This document shows, piece after piece, positions 5,686-11,648 of a DNA stretch of 12,889 bases; position 1 is the first letter of the stretch, and every line of letters begins with the position of its first letter. The DNA comes from Bacillota bacterium (GTDB taxonomy: Bacteria; Bacillota; Clostridia; Christensenellales; UMGS416). A model generated the notes under the pieces. That model worked only from the letters and a program-made list of their open reading frames with translations. It did not search any database and was not told where the DNA came from. Location of the stretch: assembly GCA_023409755.1 (NCBI GenBank), contig JAEYRA010000183.1, positions 1 to 12,889 of the forward strand, in the 5' to 3' direction. The position numbers and the translations under genes were made by a program.

Positions 5686-6444
5686 ATGCAGGATCACTAT
5701 GTGGGCGACGTCGGCGATTTCGGCAAATTTGGGTTGTTGCGTCATATTCATGCCCAAACGGGCCTTCGGATGGGAATTAACTGGTACTACGTAGACCAAC
5801 CGGCCGCAAACAACGATGGCCGGCACATTGGCTATCTCCATAAAACCGGCCATGAACGCGCAGCCTTCGAGGATTGCGACCGGCCGCTCTATCACATGCT
5901 GGGGCAGATTATTGCCGCCAGCGACCGCCGCATTGCCGCAGTGGAACAACACGAGGGGCTGCTCCCCCATGACATGGTGTGCTTTCGTCAAGCCCTCCCC
6001 GGACGGGAGACATTGCCTGGCAACCGGTCAGCACACCGTCAACAGTGGGTTTCAGATGCTCACGACACGTTGCGTGGGTGTGAGCTGGTGTTTCTGGACC
6101 CGGACAACGGGCTGGCACCCAGAGGAATCACGCCCGAACACCCCGACGCCAACAAGTATGCGACCCTCTCAGAGTTGACTGCGTTGTTCGCCGGGGGGAA
6201 GAGCGTTCTGCTGTACCAGCACCGCAATCGCATGCCGCGGGAGGAATATCGGGCAGCTTACGAACGGCTTGCCGCACAATTTGGCCAGGAATTGAACGTT
6301 CTTCACTTTCACCGGGGAACGGCCCGGGATTATGTGATTTTTTGCCAACCCGAACACCGAAGCGCTTTGGACGCTGCTCAACGAACGCTGCTGCAATCCA
6401 GCTGGCGGCGTCACTTCACCCAAACCACCTTCCCCTGCGAGTGA
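5686..6444 (+). CDS. Uncharacterised conserved protein (DPDNG / YQHxxR motif family)
   Basis: This 252-residue protein starts at ATG 5686 behind GGAGGT (5675-5680). Its motif layout is one I know from scattered bacterial hypothetical proteins: VGDVGDFGKFGLLR at the N terminus (6-19) and NWYYV (32-36). FLDPDNG (136-142) is followed by a KSVLLYQHRNR block (172-182), then FHRGTARDY (208-216). The D-P-D-N-G loop after a hydrophobic strand recalls the catalytic loop of Rossmann methyltransferases, but I see no clear SAM-binding glycine motif, so no activity is assigned. There is no signal peptide or membrane segment. Its base composition is visibly less GC-rich than that of the neighbours, which fits horizontal acquisition. 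It stands alone, converging on the amidase gene. Confidence 0.82.
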   Translation: MQDHYVGDVGDFGKFGLLRHIHAQTGLRMGINWYYVDQPAANNDGRHIGYLHKTGHERAAFEDCDRPLYHMLGQIIAASDRRIAAVEQHEGLLPHDMVCFRQALPGRETLPGNRSAHRQQWVSDAHDTLRGCELVFLDPDNGLAPRGITPEHPDANKYATLSELTALFAGGKSVLLYQHRNRMPREEYRAAYERLAAQFGQELNVLHFHRGTARDYVIFCQPEHRSALDAAQRTLLQSSWRRHFTQTTFPCE

Positions 6445-6480
6445 CCGGCAGCAAAGCCCGCCCGTCACCCACCGCAGCCG

Positions 6481-6513
6481 CCCCCATGGCAAGCCAAAGA
6501 GAGAGCATGGGGG
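6481..6513. terminator. Weak hairpin between convergent genes
   Basis: CCCCCATG (6481-6488) pairs with CATGGGGG (6506-6513) over 8 bp, with a 17-base loop. It lies between the stop codons of the two convergent genes (6444 and 6524). No U-tract follows on either strand, so termination here is only a guess from position. Confidence 0.3.
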
Positions 6514-6523
6514 GCAGCTTCCC

Positions 6524-7123
6524 TCAGTTCACCCCCGTGATGTGGTGCAGGATGACCCGCGGGAATGGCTTGCGCCAGCGGGCATTGGCGAGGTTGAGGG
6601 TATGCTGGGAGATGAGCGGTTCGCCCGCGCCGTCGAAGGCCGTAACGATGGTGGAGTGCCGGATGCCTCCGTTGGCGTCACGGTATTGCAGCAGATCGCC
6701 CGGTGCGAGCCACCCCGCCGCCGCGCGCGCCGCCTCATCGTAATTGCCAAACTCCAGTGTCTGGGCCTTCACGCCAAAGGCCCCGGCATCGCTGCGGGTG
6801 CGGATGTACCAATACAGTGAGCCGGCCACCGTCCAGCACAGGGAAGAGCGCCCACCCCGGTACCACCAGGGGTGGGTGGGGTTGAAATCATCCCCTGCGC
6901 CGCCGGCCCGCAGGCACTGGGAGATGAAGTTGGTACAGTCATTGTCCGCGATGTACAGGTACGCGGGGTTGGGGTTCACCGCCCACGTCAGTGCGTAACT
7001 CACCGCTCCGTCCCGGTTGTAGTCCATGGCGTCCGCCCCCTTTGGGGCAGGGTATGCCGTGGCGGGGGCGGGGGTGCGGGGGAAAAATACGCGGCTTGCA
7101 CTGGGTAGCATTTTAGCCGCCAT
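6524..7123 (-). CDS. Putative amidase domain protein (amidase_6 family)
   Basis: The conserved core begins at YNRDGAVSYALTWAVNPNP (35-53). It continues with DNDCTNFISQCLRAGG (60-75, probable nucleophile Cys63), a Trp-rich segment, PGDLLQYRD, IRHSTIV (His156) and SQHTLN (His174). This matches the amidase_6 family, a papain/NlpC-like cysteine fold thought to act on cell-wall or peptide bonds. The substrate here is unknown. The start is uncertain: ATG 7123 has no Shine-Dalgarno and gives a Pro/Ala-rich leader without a signal peptide. The internal ATG at 7027, just before the domain, has AAAGGGGG about 9 bases upstream and may be the true start (167 residues). No export signal is seen with either start. 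The C-C-C-rich DNA at 7050-7085 codes the Pro/Ala leader. Confidence 0.8.
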   Translation of the reverse strand: MAAKMLPSASRVFFPRTPAPATAYPAPKGADAMDYNRDGAVSYALTWAVNPNPAYLYIADNDCTNFISQCLRAGGAGDDFNPTHPWWYRGGRSSLCWTVAGSLYWYIRTRSDAGAFGVKAQTLEFGNYDEAARAAAGWLAPGDLLQYRDANGGIRHSTIVTAFDGAGEPLISQHTLNLANARWRKPFPRVILHHITGVN

Positions 7124-7262
7124 AAGAACCCAAAAAGCGTTCTACAGATCGTATTGGTTTGGTGACCGGGTCGTCGGCGTGAGGGGAGGGTGGCGGTGGT
7201 GGTAACACAGGGGCATTGCGGTATGCTTCGAGTTAACAACTCAGCATCGCATTTTAGAGACG

Positions 7263-7327
7263 CGCCTGCCGCGGGCGGTACTTTTGGATGGCGCCAAAAG
7301 TACCCAAAAACGCCCAGGGCGCAGGCG
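7263..7327. repeat. Long interrupted palindrome with a perfect 11-bp core
   Basis: GGTACTTTTGG (7277-7287) and CCAAAAGTACC (7294-7304) are perfectly complementary with a 6-base loop. Outside them GGGCG/CGCCC and CGCCTG/CAGGCG (7263-7268 with 7322-7327) add further pairing. This could be a cruciform-type or transcribed repeat. Similar GGTACTTTT palindromes occur in intergenic DNA of gut Clostridia, as far as I recall. Confidence 0.6.
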
Positions 7328-7380
7328 AGTTTCCAAGACCTGACGACCGGCACATACTTGGGAGGCAACGGCGGTAACTC

Positions 7381-7409
7381 GTTTTCACATTGCTCTGCAA
7401 TGTGAAAAC
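7381..7409. repeat. Perfect 13-bp hairpin repeat
   Basis: GTTTTCACATTGC (7381-7393) pairs with GCAATGTGAAAAC (7397-7409) around the loop TCT. No U-tract follows, so it is not a typical terminator. It is probably a dispersed intergenic repeat. Confidence 0.6.
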
Positions 7410-7535
7410 TCAAACATCCCGCCCGTTGTCGACCAGTTTTCTGCCGCCGATCGCCAGGGGGAAACTCGCACGCGCCCCGAAGGAGACGGGGACGGCACAG
7501 CCAGCTTCCCGCTTCGTGCATCCCGCTTCCGATGA

Positions 7536-7559
7536 CCCTCCCCCAAGCCTGGGGGAGGG
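7536..7559. repeat. GC-rich 10-bp hairpin repeat
   Basis: CCCTCCCCCA (7536-7545) pairs with TGGGGGAGGG (7550-7559) around the loop AGCC. This is a simple, perfect stem with no adjacent T-run. Confidence 0.5.
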
Positions 7560-7598
7560 GTCGGGGAGAGGATTGCTGCGGGCACTTCACCCCCTGTA

Positions 7599-7844
7599 GC
7601 CGCCCAAGCGGTTTATCCGCGGGCGGCACGAAGGAGCCCGCCCGTGGCACTCACCCCTCCTCCACAGCAGAAACAGAGCGAGTGTACACCCCCATTGCCG
7701 CAGGGCGATTCATTCGCCCAAGGCACGAATCCCCCCGATCGTGCCACTCACCCTCCCCCGCGCACGGGCGTCTCCCCCGTAAAAACCCCGCACGACCCTC
7801 GCAAACGAATGCCGCCCGGCGGCGTGTACGTCGGGCGGCACAAA
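7599..7844. repeat. Three-copy composite repeat: variable hairpin with conserved flank
   Basis: Copy 1 has the hairpin GCCGCCC/GGGCGGC (7599-7605, 7621-7627), then CACGAA, 11 bases and GTGGCACTCACCC. Copy 2 has the hairpin GGGCGA/TCGCCC (7703-7708, 7714-7719), then AAGG, CACGAA, 11 bases and GTGCCACTCACCC, exactly 97 bases later. Copy 3 is partial: hairpin TGCCGCCCG/CGGGCGGCA (7810-7818, 7832-7840) followed by CAAATGCACTC. The arms differ while the order and spacing of the flank are kept. Confidence 0.5.
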
Positions 7845-7869
7845 TGCACTCGTAACGAGCTCTCCAAAC

Positions 7870-7898
7870 TCGCCTTTGTCGCGAAGCGGCAAAGGCGA
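7870..7898 (-). terminator. Hairpin directly after dapB, probable terminator
   Basis: TCGCCTTTGTCGC (7870-7882) pairs with GCGGCAAAGGCGA (7886-7898) over 13 positions, with one G-U, around a GAA loop. It starts two bases past the dapB stop codon. On the minus strand GTTTGG follows, so the U-tract is short. Confidence 0.55.
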
Positions 7899-7899
7899 A

Positions 7900-9105
7900 T
7901 CAGAGATGAAATTCTTTCATCAGCGCCTCCACCGCGGCGCGGCGGAAGGCGGCGGGCACGCAGCAGGCAACCTTCGTCTCCGACGTGGTAACGGCCAGCG
8001 GCTCCACCCCGGCATCGGCAAGCGCGCCGTAGATGCGGCCGGCTACGCCGGGCTGCCGCTCCATACCCGGGCCCTCAATGGCGAGCTTGACCACGTCCTC
8101 CCTCGCCTCCACGGTGGGGCCGTCGCCCAGGCACCCCCGTGCCACCGGCAGAGCCTGCGCCATGACGGCCCGGGGCAGGGTGAACGCCACGTTGACCTGG
8201 GGTCCGGCGGTCTGGGCGATCATGTCCACGTTGACGCCGGCCTGCCACAGCGCGACGAACAGCCGCCGCGCGTCACCGGATGCCGCGCCGGTCACGGTCA
8301 CCATGGCCTGGTTTTCGTCCACGGCGATGGCGGTAACAGCGGTCGTCTCGGTCAGCATGTCGTGCATGTTACAAAGACCAGGCCCCCGCCCGGCCACATA
8401 GGCTGCCGCCCGCAGCGCCCCCGCAGCGAACACCTCCCGGCTCAGAGCCTGGTGGGCCACCGTCACGATCTCATTGGGGGCGATGAAGAGCGCCTCGTGC
8501 TCCCCCACGATGGACCCGCCGCGGATGGCGTGAATGCCGATCTCGCCCTTGGAGCGGCGGGCGTCGGCCCCAGCCCGACCCAGCGTATAGGTCTTGGAGT
8601 TGAGGTACACGTCGTTGATGGCATCGGCCATCATGAGCGCTGTGCCGCTGGGGGCGTCCACCTTGCCGGCATGGTGCTTCTCCACAATCTCGATGTCACA
8701 CCCATCGCCCAGGAAGGACGCCGCCTGCCGGCAGAGCTCCACCGCCAGGTTGACGCCCAGCGACATATTGGCCGAGCGGAACACCGCCACCCGCGCCGCC
8801 GCCCGCTCGATGGCCGAAACGTCGTCGGCGGTGAGCCCGGTGGTGCAGATGACCAGCGCGCAGCCGCGCCCCACGGCGAAGTCCAGCACATCGGGCAGTG
8901 CCTCGGGGCGGGAGAAATCCACCAGCACGTCCACGGCCACGTCGCAGTCGGCCAGAGCCGCGTACACCGGGAAGGCCGGGGCCGGCTCCCGTGCGAAGCG
9001 ATCCACCCCCGCCACGATCTCGAACGTCTGGGGCTGGGCCGCCGCGGCCTGGGCCAGCGCCTGGCCCATACGGCCGTTGCAGCCGTTGATGAGTATGCGT
9101 ACCAT
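7900..9105 (-). CDS. dapB: 4-hydroxy-tetrahydrodipicolinate reductase fused to aspartokinase-like ACT-ACT domains
   Basis: The protein has 401 residues, whereas DapB is normally about 250. Residues 1-251 are a complete DapB: NAD(P)-binding GCNGRMG (8-14), CTTGL, and the catalytic stretch EKHHAGKVDAPSGTAL (142-157). RGGSIVGEHEALF, ALSREVFAAGA and the usual ending GLCNMHDML follow. It reduces the DapA product on the way to diaminopimelate and lysine. Residues 255-401 match the regulatory half of aspartokinase: ACT1 with VTVTGAASGDARRLFVAL, GVNVDMIAQ and VNVAFTLPR (about 267-312). ACT2 has IEGPGMERQPGVAGRIYGAL, VTTSETKVACCV and the end EALMKEFHL (about 337-401). The sequence runs through without a break, so this is a real fusion. 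ATG 9105 has AGGAGG 6 bases upstream; a longer reading to 9237 lacks one. Effector binding (lysine or threonine) is inferred. Confidence 0.93.
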   Translation of the reverse strand: MVRILINGCNGRMGQALAQAAAAQPQTFEIVAGVDRFAREPAPAFPVYAALADCDVAVDVLVDFSRPEALPDVLDFAVGRGCALVICTTGLTADDVSAIERAAARVAVFRSANMSLGVNLAVELCRQAASFLGDGCDIEIVEKHHAGKVDAPSGTALMMADAINDVYLNSKTYTLGRAGADARRSKGEIGIHAIRGGSIVGEHEALFIAPNEIVTVAHQALSREVFAAGALRAAAYVAGRGPGLCNMHDMLTETTAVTAIAVDENQAMVTVTGAASGDARRLFVALWQAGVNVDMIAQTAGPQVNVAFTLPRAVMAQALPVARGCLGDGPTVEAREDVVKLAIEGPGMERQPGVAGRIYGALADAGVEPLAVTTSETKVACCVPAAFRRAAVEALMKEFHL

Positions 9106-9159
9106 CGTTGTCCTCCTGGGGGGATTGGCCGCACCCGCGGCCCGTCTTTTGTTTCCTCG

Positions 9160-9189
9160 ATTATACTGCCCGTCTTTGGGGTCGGTCAA
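9160..9189 (-). promoter_or_regulatory. Strong sigma-A promoter of dapB
   Basis: On the minus strand TTGACC (9189-9184) and a perfect TATAAT (9165-9160) are 18 bases apart. Transcription would start near 9153, giving a leader of about 48 bases. That is far too short for a lysine riboswitch. Confidence 0.8.
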
Positions 9190-9297
9190 CCGGGTGGGGG
9201 GGTGAGACTGCCTGTTCCATCCGTCCGTACCCCTCATAGGGCCCCAATCGGCTGCGCGTCCTCAACCAACCGGCGAGACGCCTTGCCCACGCAGTCA

Positions 9298-9326
9298 TTG
9301 GATGTACGGTCCCTTTGCCCTACAAT
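9298..9326 (+). promoter_or_regulatory. Sigma-A promoter of the HTH-TPR gene
   Basis: TTGGAT (9298-9303) and TACAAT (9321-9326) have a 17-base spacer. The predicted start is near 9333, 36 bases before the ATG at 9369. Confidence 0.6.
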
Positions 9327-9368
9327 GAAGCTACCGGCCGGAACACACAACAAGGAGTGTCATGGATC

Positions 9369-10394
9369 ATGGAACTTGGGAAAACCATCAAAGCCCTGCG
9401 CACCGAACGCGCTATGACCCAGGAGACGCTGGCAGAGATGCTGGGCGTATCGCCACAGGCGGTGTCCAAATGGGAGAACGATGTGACCATGCCCGATATT
9501 GGTCTCCTTCCAGCACTGTCCGTCGCCTTTGGCGTGGCCATTGACGACCTCTTTGCCCTGAGCGATGATGAACATCTCAACCGCATCGGCGCCATGCTCA
9601 TCAACACCCGAGACCTGCCCGAGAGCGGCTTTGCCGCCACGGAGTCTCAGCTCAACGCCATCGTGGCCCGCAAACCCGATTCCGCCAGGGCCCATCTGCT
9701 GCTGGCAAAATTGTACGAGCACCGCATTGGCACATACACCCGTCAGGCGGTGCAGTGGGCACAGCAGGCCATCCGCATCGCGCCGGAGGAAAAGGCCGGC
9801 CACAGTGTGCTGACAAACGTGCTGCACGGCTACGGCGGGGACTGGACGTGCAACAACACGCTGGAGATGGTTCGCTACTACCGGGCGCTGCTCCGGCGGG
9901 TGCCGGAGTATGAGGAAGGCTGGCGGTGGCTGCTCGACCAACTCATCGGCAACGGCCTGTTGGACGAGGCACAGACGATCATCGACTCCACCCCCACCGT
10001 GGGGCGGCATGTGTGCGCCAAAATGTGGCGGGGTGACATCGCCTACGCCCGGGGCGACGGCGCGGAGGCGCTGCGTCTGTGGCAGGAGTGCATCGACGAA
10101 GCACCGGACTCCTGGCGGCCCCACGCCTGGCGCGCGGACCGGATGGTGCGCATGGGGCGATGGGACGACGCCATTGCCGACTATGAGGCATGGCTCCGCC
10201 TGCAACCCCCACCCGCCTACACAGATCCATTCATCTGTATGGCGCTGCTCTGGGAGGAGAAGGGCGACGTGGACCGGGCCATCGAACTGCGGCAGGCCCA
10301 GCTTGCCTTCCTGCGGGAAACCTACAACTGCGAGCAGGGCGAGGGCGTCGACGCAGTGCTGCGCGAGATCGCCCGCCTGCAGGCAGCAAAATAA
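9369..10394 (+). CDS. XRE-family HTH regulator with C-terminal TPR-like repeats
   Basis: The 341-residue protein opens with an HTH_3/XRE DNA-binding domain (about 4-60): IKALRTERAMTQETLAEML, then GVSPQAVSKWEN as recognition helix and an aspartate-rich IDDLFALSDDE linker. The remainder is all-helical with TPR-like pairs: AHLLLAKLYEHR...AVQWAQQAIRIAPE, GWRWLLDQLIGNGLLDEAQ, GDIAYARGDGAEALRLWQECIDEAPDSW and AWRADRMVRMGRWDDAIADYEAWLRL. This architecture is common in Firmicutes regulators that sense peptides or partner proteins, but no ligand can be read from the sequence. The start at 9369 follows AAGGAG (9352-9357); an out-of-frame ATG at 9362 is ignored. It lies on the opposite strand between dapB (divergent) and dapA (convergent). 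Control of the dap genes is possible by position only. Confidence 0.85.
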   Translation: MELGKTIKALRTERAMTQETLAEMLGVSPQAVSKWENDVTMPDIGLLPALSVAFGVAIDDLFALSDDEHLNRIGAMLINTRDLPESGFAATESQLNAIVARKPDSARAHLLLAKLYEHRIGTYTRQAVQWAQQAIRIAPEEKAGHSVLTNVLHGYGGDWTCNNTLEMVRYYRALLRRVPEYEEGWRWLLDQLIGNGLLDEAQTIIDSTPTVGRHVCAKMWRGDIAYARGDGAEALRLWQECIDEAPDSWRPHAWRADRMVRMGRWDDAIADYEAWLRLQPPPAYTDPFICMALLWEEKGDVDRAIELRQAQLAFLRETYNCEQGEGVDAVLREIARLQAAK

Positions 10395-10396
10395 CC

Positions 10397-10429
10397 AAAA
10401 CGCTTCTGCCCATGGGCAGAAGCGTTTTT
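10397..10429. terminator. Bidirectional rho-independent terminator
   Basis: AAAACGCTTCTGCC (10397-10410) and GGCAGAAGCGTTTT (10415-10428) are perfect complements around the self-complementary CATG. T-runs occur on both strands. It serves the convergent HTH-TPR gene (+) and dapA (-). Confidence 0.92.
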
Positions 10430-10462
10430 GCATTGATTGAGGCGCAGCCTGGTTTCAGCCAC

Positions 10463-11341
10463 TCACACCAGCCCCAGCCCGGCCATGGCCTCCCGCAGCT
10501 TGGCGCGGGTGGCATCAGCAGCGGGAATGAGGGGCAGACGCACTTCGTCGGTGCAGATGCCCAGCATCTGCAGCGCGGCCTTGAGCGGCATGGGCGACGT
10601 CTCCACAAACAGCGCCGTATTGAGCGGCATGAGGTCGAGGAAAATGCGCCGGGCCTCGGCCGTGTCGCCGGCAAACCAACGCTCGGTCATGGCGCTGCAG
10701 TGGCGGGGGGCCACGTTGCCCGTCACCGAGACGACGCCCGCCCCGCCCAGCGCCAGGATGGGCAGGTTCACGTCGTCGGCACCGCTGTAAATGGCAAGCT
10801 TGCCCCCGCAGAGCCGGGCGATGTCGGCCACCTGGCCCATGTCGCCGCTGGCTTCCTTCACCCCGTGGATGTTGGCAACGCCGGCCAGCGCTGCCACCGT
10901 TTCGGCCTTCATGTTAAGCCCCGTGCGCACCGGCACGTTGTAGACGATGACCGGGGTGTGCACGGCCTCGGCCACGGCCTTGAAGTGGGCGACCAACCCG
11001 CCCTGGGTCGTCTTGTTGTAGTAGGGGGTCACGACAAGCAGCCCGTCGACCCCCATCCCCTCGGCCCGATGGCAGAGCTCCACCACGTGGGCCGTGTTGT
11101 TGCTGCCCGCCCCGGCGATGACCGGCACCCGTTTGGCAGTGCGCTCCACCACAAAGCGGATGGCCTGGGCCCATTCGTCCTCGCTCAGCGTCGACGGCTC
11201 ACCGGTCGTCCCACAGACGATCAGCGCGTCGGTGCCGTTCTCCAGTTGGTAGTCGACCAGCCGGCCGAATCCCTCCCAGTCGATCGCTCCCCCGTTCATC
11301 GGGGTGGCCAGCGCCACCCCAGAGCCTGTAAACAACGGCAT
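10463..11341 (-). CDS. dapA: 4-hydroxy-tetrahydrodipicolinate synthase
   Basis: The 292-residue TIM-barrel protein condenses pyruvate with aspartate semialdehyde, the entry to the diaminopimelate/lysine branch. Family motifs are all present: FTGSGVALATPM at the N terminus and CGTTGEPSTLS (43-53, hydroxyl relay Thr45/46). TPYYNK has Tyr108, YNVPVRTG has Tyr134 and Arg139, and GVKEASG has the Schiff-base Lys162. Against E. coli DapA, the lysine-inhibition residues His53, His56 and Glu84 align with Glu54, Trp57 and His85, so classical lysine inhibition is unlikely. ATG 11341 has GAGGAG 8 bases upstream and begins where the family begins; an upstream in-frame ATG at 11365 lacks support. It has its own promoter and shares a terminator with the regulator gene. 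Confidence 0.95.
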   Translation of the reverse strand: MPLFTGSGVALATPMNGGAIDWEGFGRLVDYQLENGTDALIVCGTTGEPSTLSEDEWAQAIRFVVERTAKRVPVIAGAGSNNTAHVVELCHRAEGMGVDGLLVVTPYYNKTTQGGLVAHFKAVAEAVHTPVIVYNVPVRTGLNMKAETVAALAGVANIHGVKEASGDMGQVADIARLCGGKLAIYSGADDVNLPILALGGAGVVSVTGNVAPRHCSAMTERWFAGDTAEARRIFLDLMPLNTALFVETSPMPLKAALQMLGICTDEVRLPLIPAADATRAKLREAMAGLGLV

Positions 11342-11395
11342 GATCCACACTCCTCGCGCCAACATTTCCCTACAGTCTATGCGACGATTTCAACC

Positions 11396-11425
11396 ATCTT
11401 ACAATGGGGTTGCCGCCATTGTCAA
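11396..11425 (-). promoter_or_regulatory. dapA promoter with an internal palindrome (possible operator)
   Basis: On the minus strand TTGACA (11425-11420) and TAAGAT (11401-11396) are 18 bases apart. The spacer and edges hold ACAATGG (11401-11407) and CCATTGT (11416-11422), perfect 7-bp half-sites separated by 8 bases. A protein bound there would cover both promoter elements. Confidence 0.6.
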
Positions 11426-11501
11426 CGCAAGGGGCGGGCGATGGGTATACAACGGGTGTGATCGGTGCAAACCAGAATAAAAGCCGGAAAAGGGGGTTGG
11501 C

Positions 11502-11648
11502 ATGAACGCACGGGCATGGCTGATGACACTGGCAGTCGGGTTGGCTCTTGCCTGCGCGGGGTGCCGGCCGGCCGGGCTGCCGGTGTGCCGCCCGGCGGTG
11601 GCCGTCGCGCCGGTGCACTACTCCATGGTGGATACCACCCGGCCATAG
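11502..11648 (+). CDS. Small lipoprotein-like ORF (48 residues), possibly truncated
   Basis: ATG 11502 follows AAAAGGGGG with good spacing. The product starts with MNAR, a hydrophobic stretch WLMTLAVGLALACAG and Cys18/Cys21, either of which could be a lipobox cysteine. A short Pro/Ala/Val tail then ends in VHYSMVDTTRP. It looks like a lipoprotein signal with almost no mature domain. Its last 31 bases run antisense into the 3' end of the metallo-beta-lactamase gene (11618-11648), so the tail sequence is dictated by that gene. It may be a short lipopeptide, or the surviving 5' end of a lipoprotein gene cut by rearrangement. No partner is recognised. Confidence 0.45.
   Translation: MNARAWLMTLAVGLALACAGCRPAGLPVCRPAVAVAPVHYSMVDTTRP

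Larger units (their letters stand above)
7124..7869. other. Gene-free stretch made of palindromic repeats
   Basis: I see no convincing gene in these 746 bases: open frames lack domains, ribosome binding sites and codon bias. The DNA is instead dense in hairpins at 7263-7327, 7381-7409, 7475-7491, 7536-7559, 7599-7627, 7703-7719 and 7810-7840, several flanked by similar short sequences. A short match (ACCCAAAAA-CG) recurs near 7128 and 7302. TCCCGCTTC occurs twice (7507, 7521). It resembles a landing zone for several small intergenic repeat families between an amidase gene and dapB, which are transcribed in the same direction. Confidence 0.65.

Noticed and set aside
7599..7844. CRISPR array
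   Set aside because: The repeats are few, imperfect and different in their palindromic part, with no uniform spacers and no cas gene.
9106..9237. 44-residue N-terminal extension of DapB
   Set aside because: It runs through the TATAAT promoter and the AGGAGG site; the family starts at MVRILINGCNGRMG.
9106..9368. Lysine riboswitch in front of dapB
   Set aside because: The leader from the strong promoter is only about 48 bases and shows none of the L-box architecture.
7876..9417. Long + strand open frame (about 513 codons) across the dapB region
   Set aside because: It is antisense to dapB, His/Gly/Arg-rich with no domain, and arises from the GC-rich third positions of the real gene.
10190..11461. 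Long + strand open frame (about 423 codons) across dapA
   Set aside because: It is a compositional shadow of dapA, crosses the strong bidirectional terminator, and has no domain or ribosome binding site.
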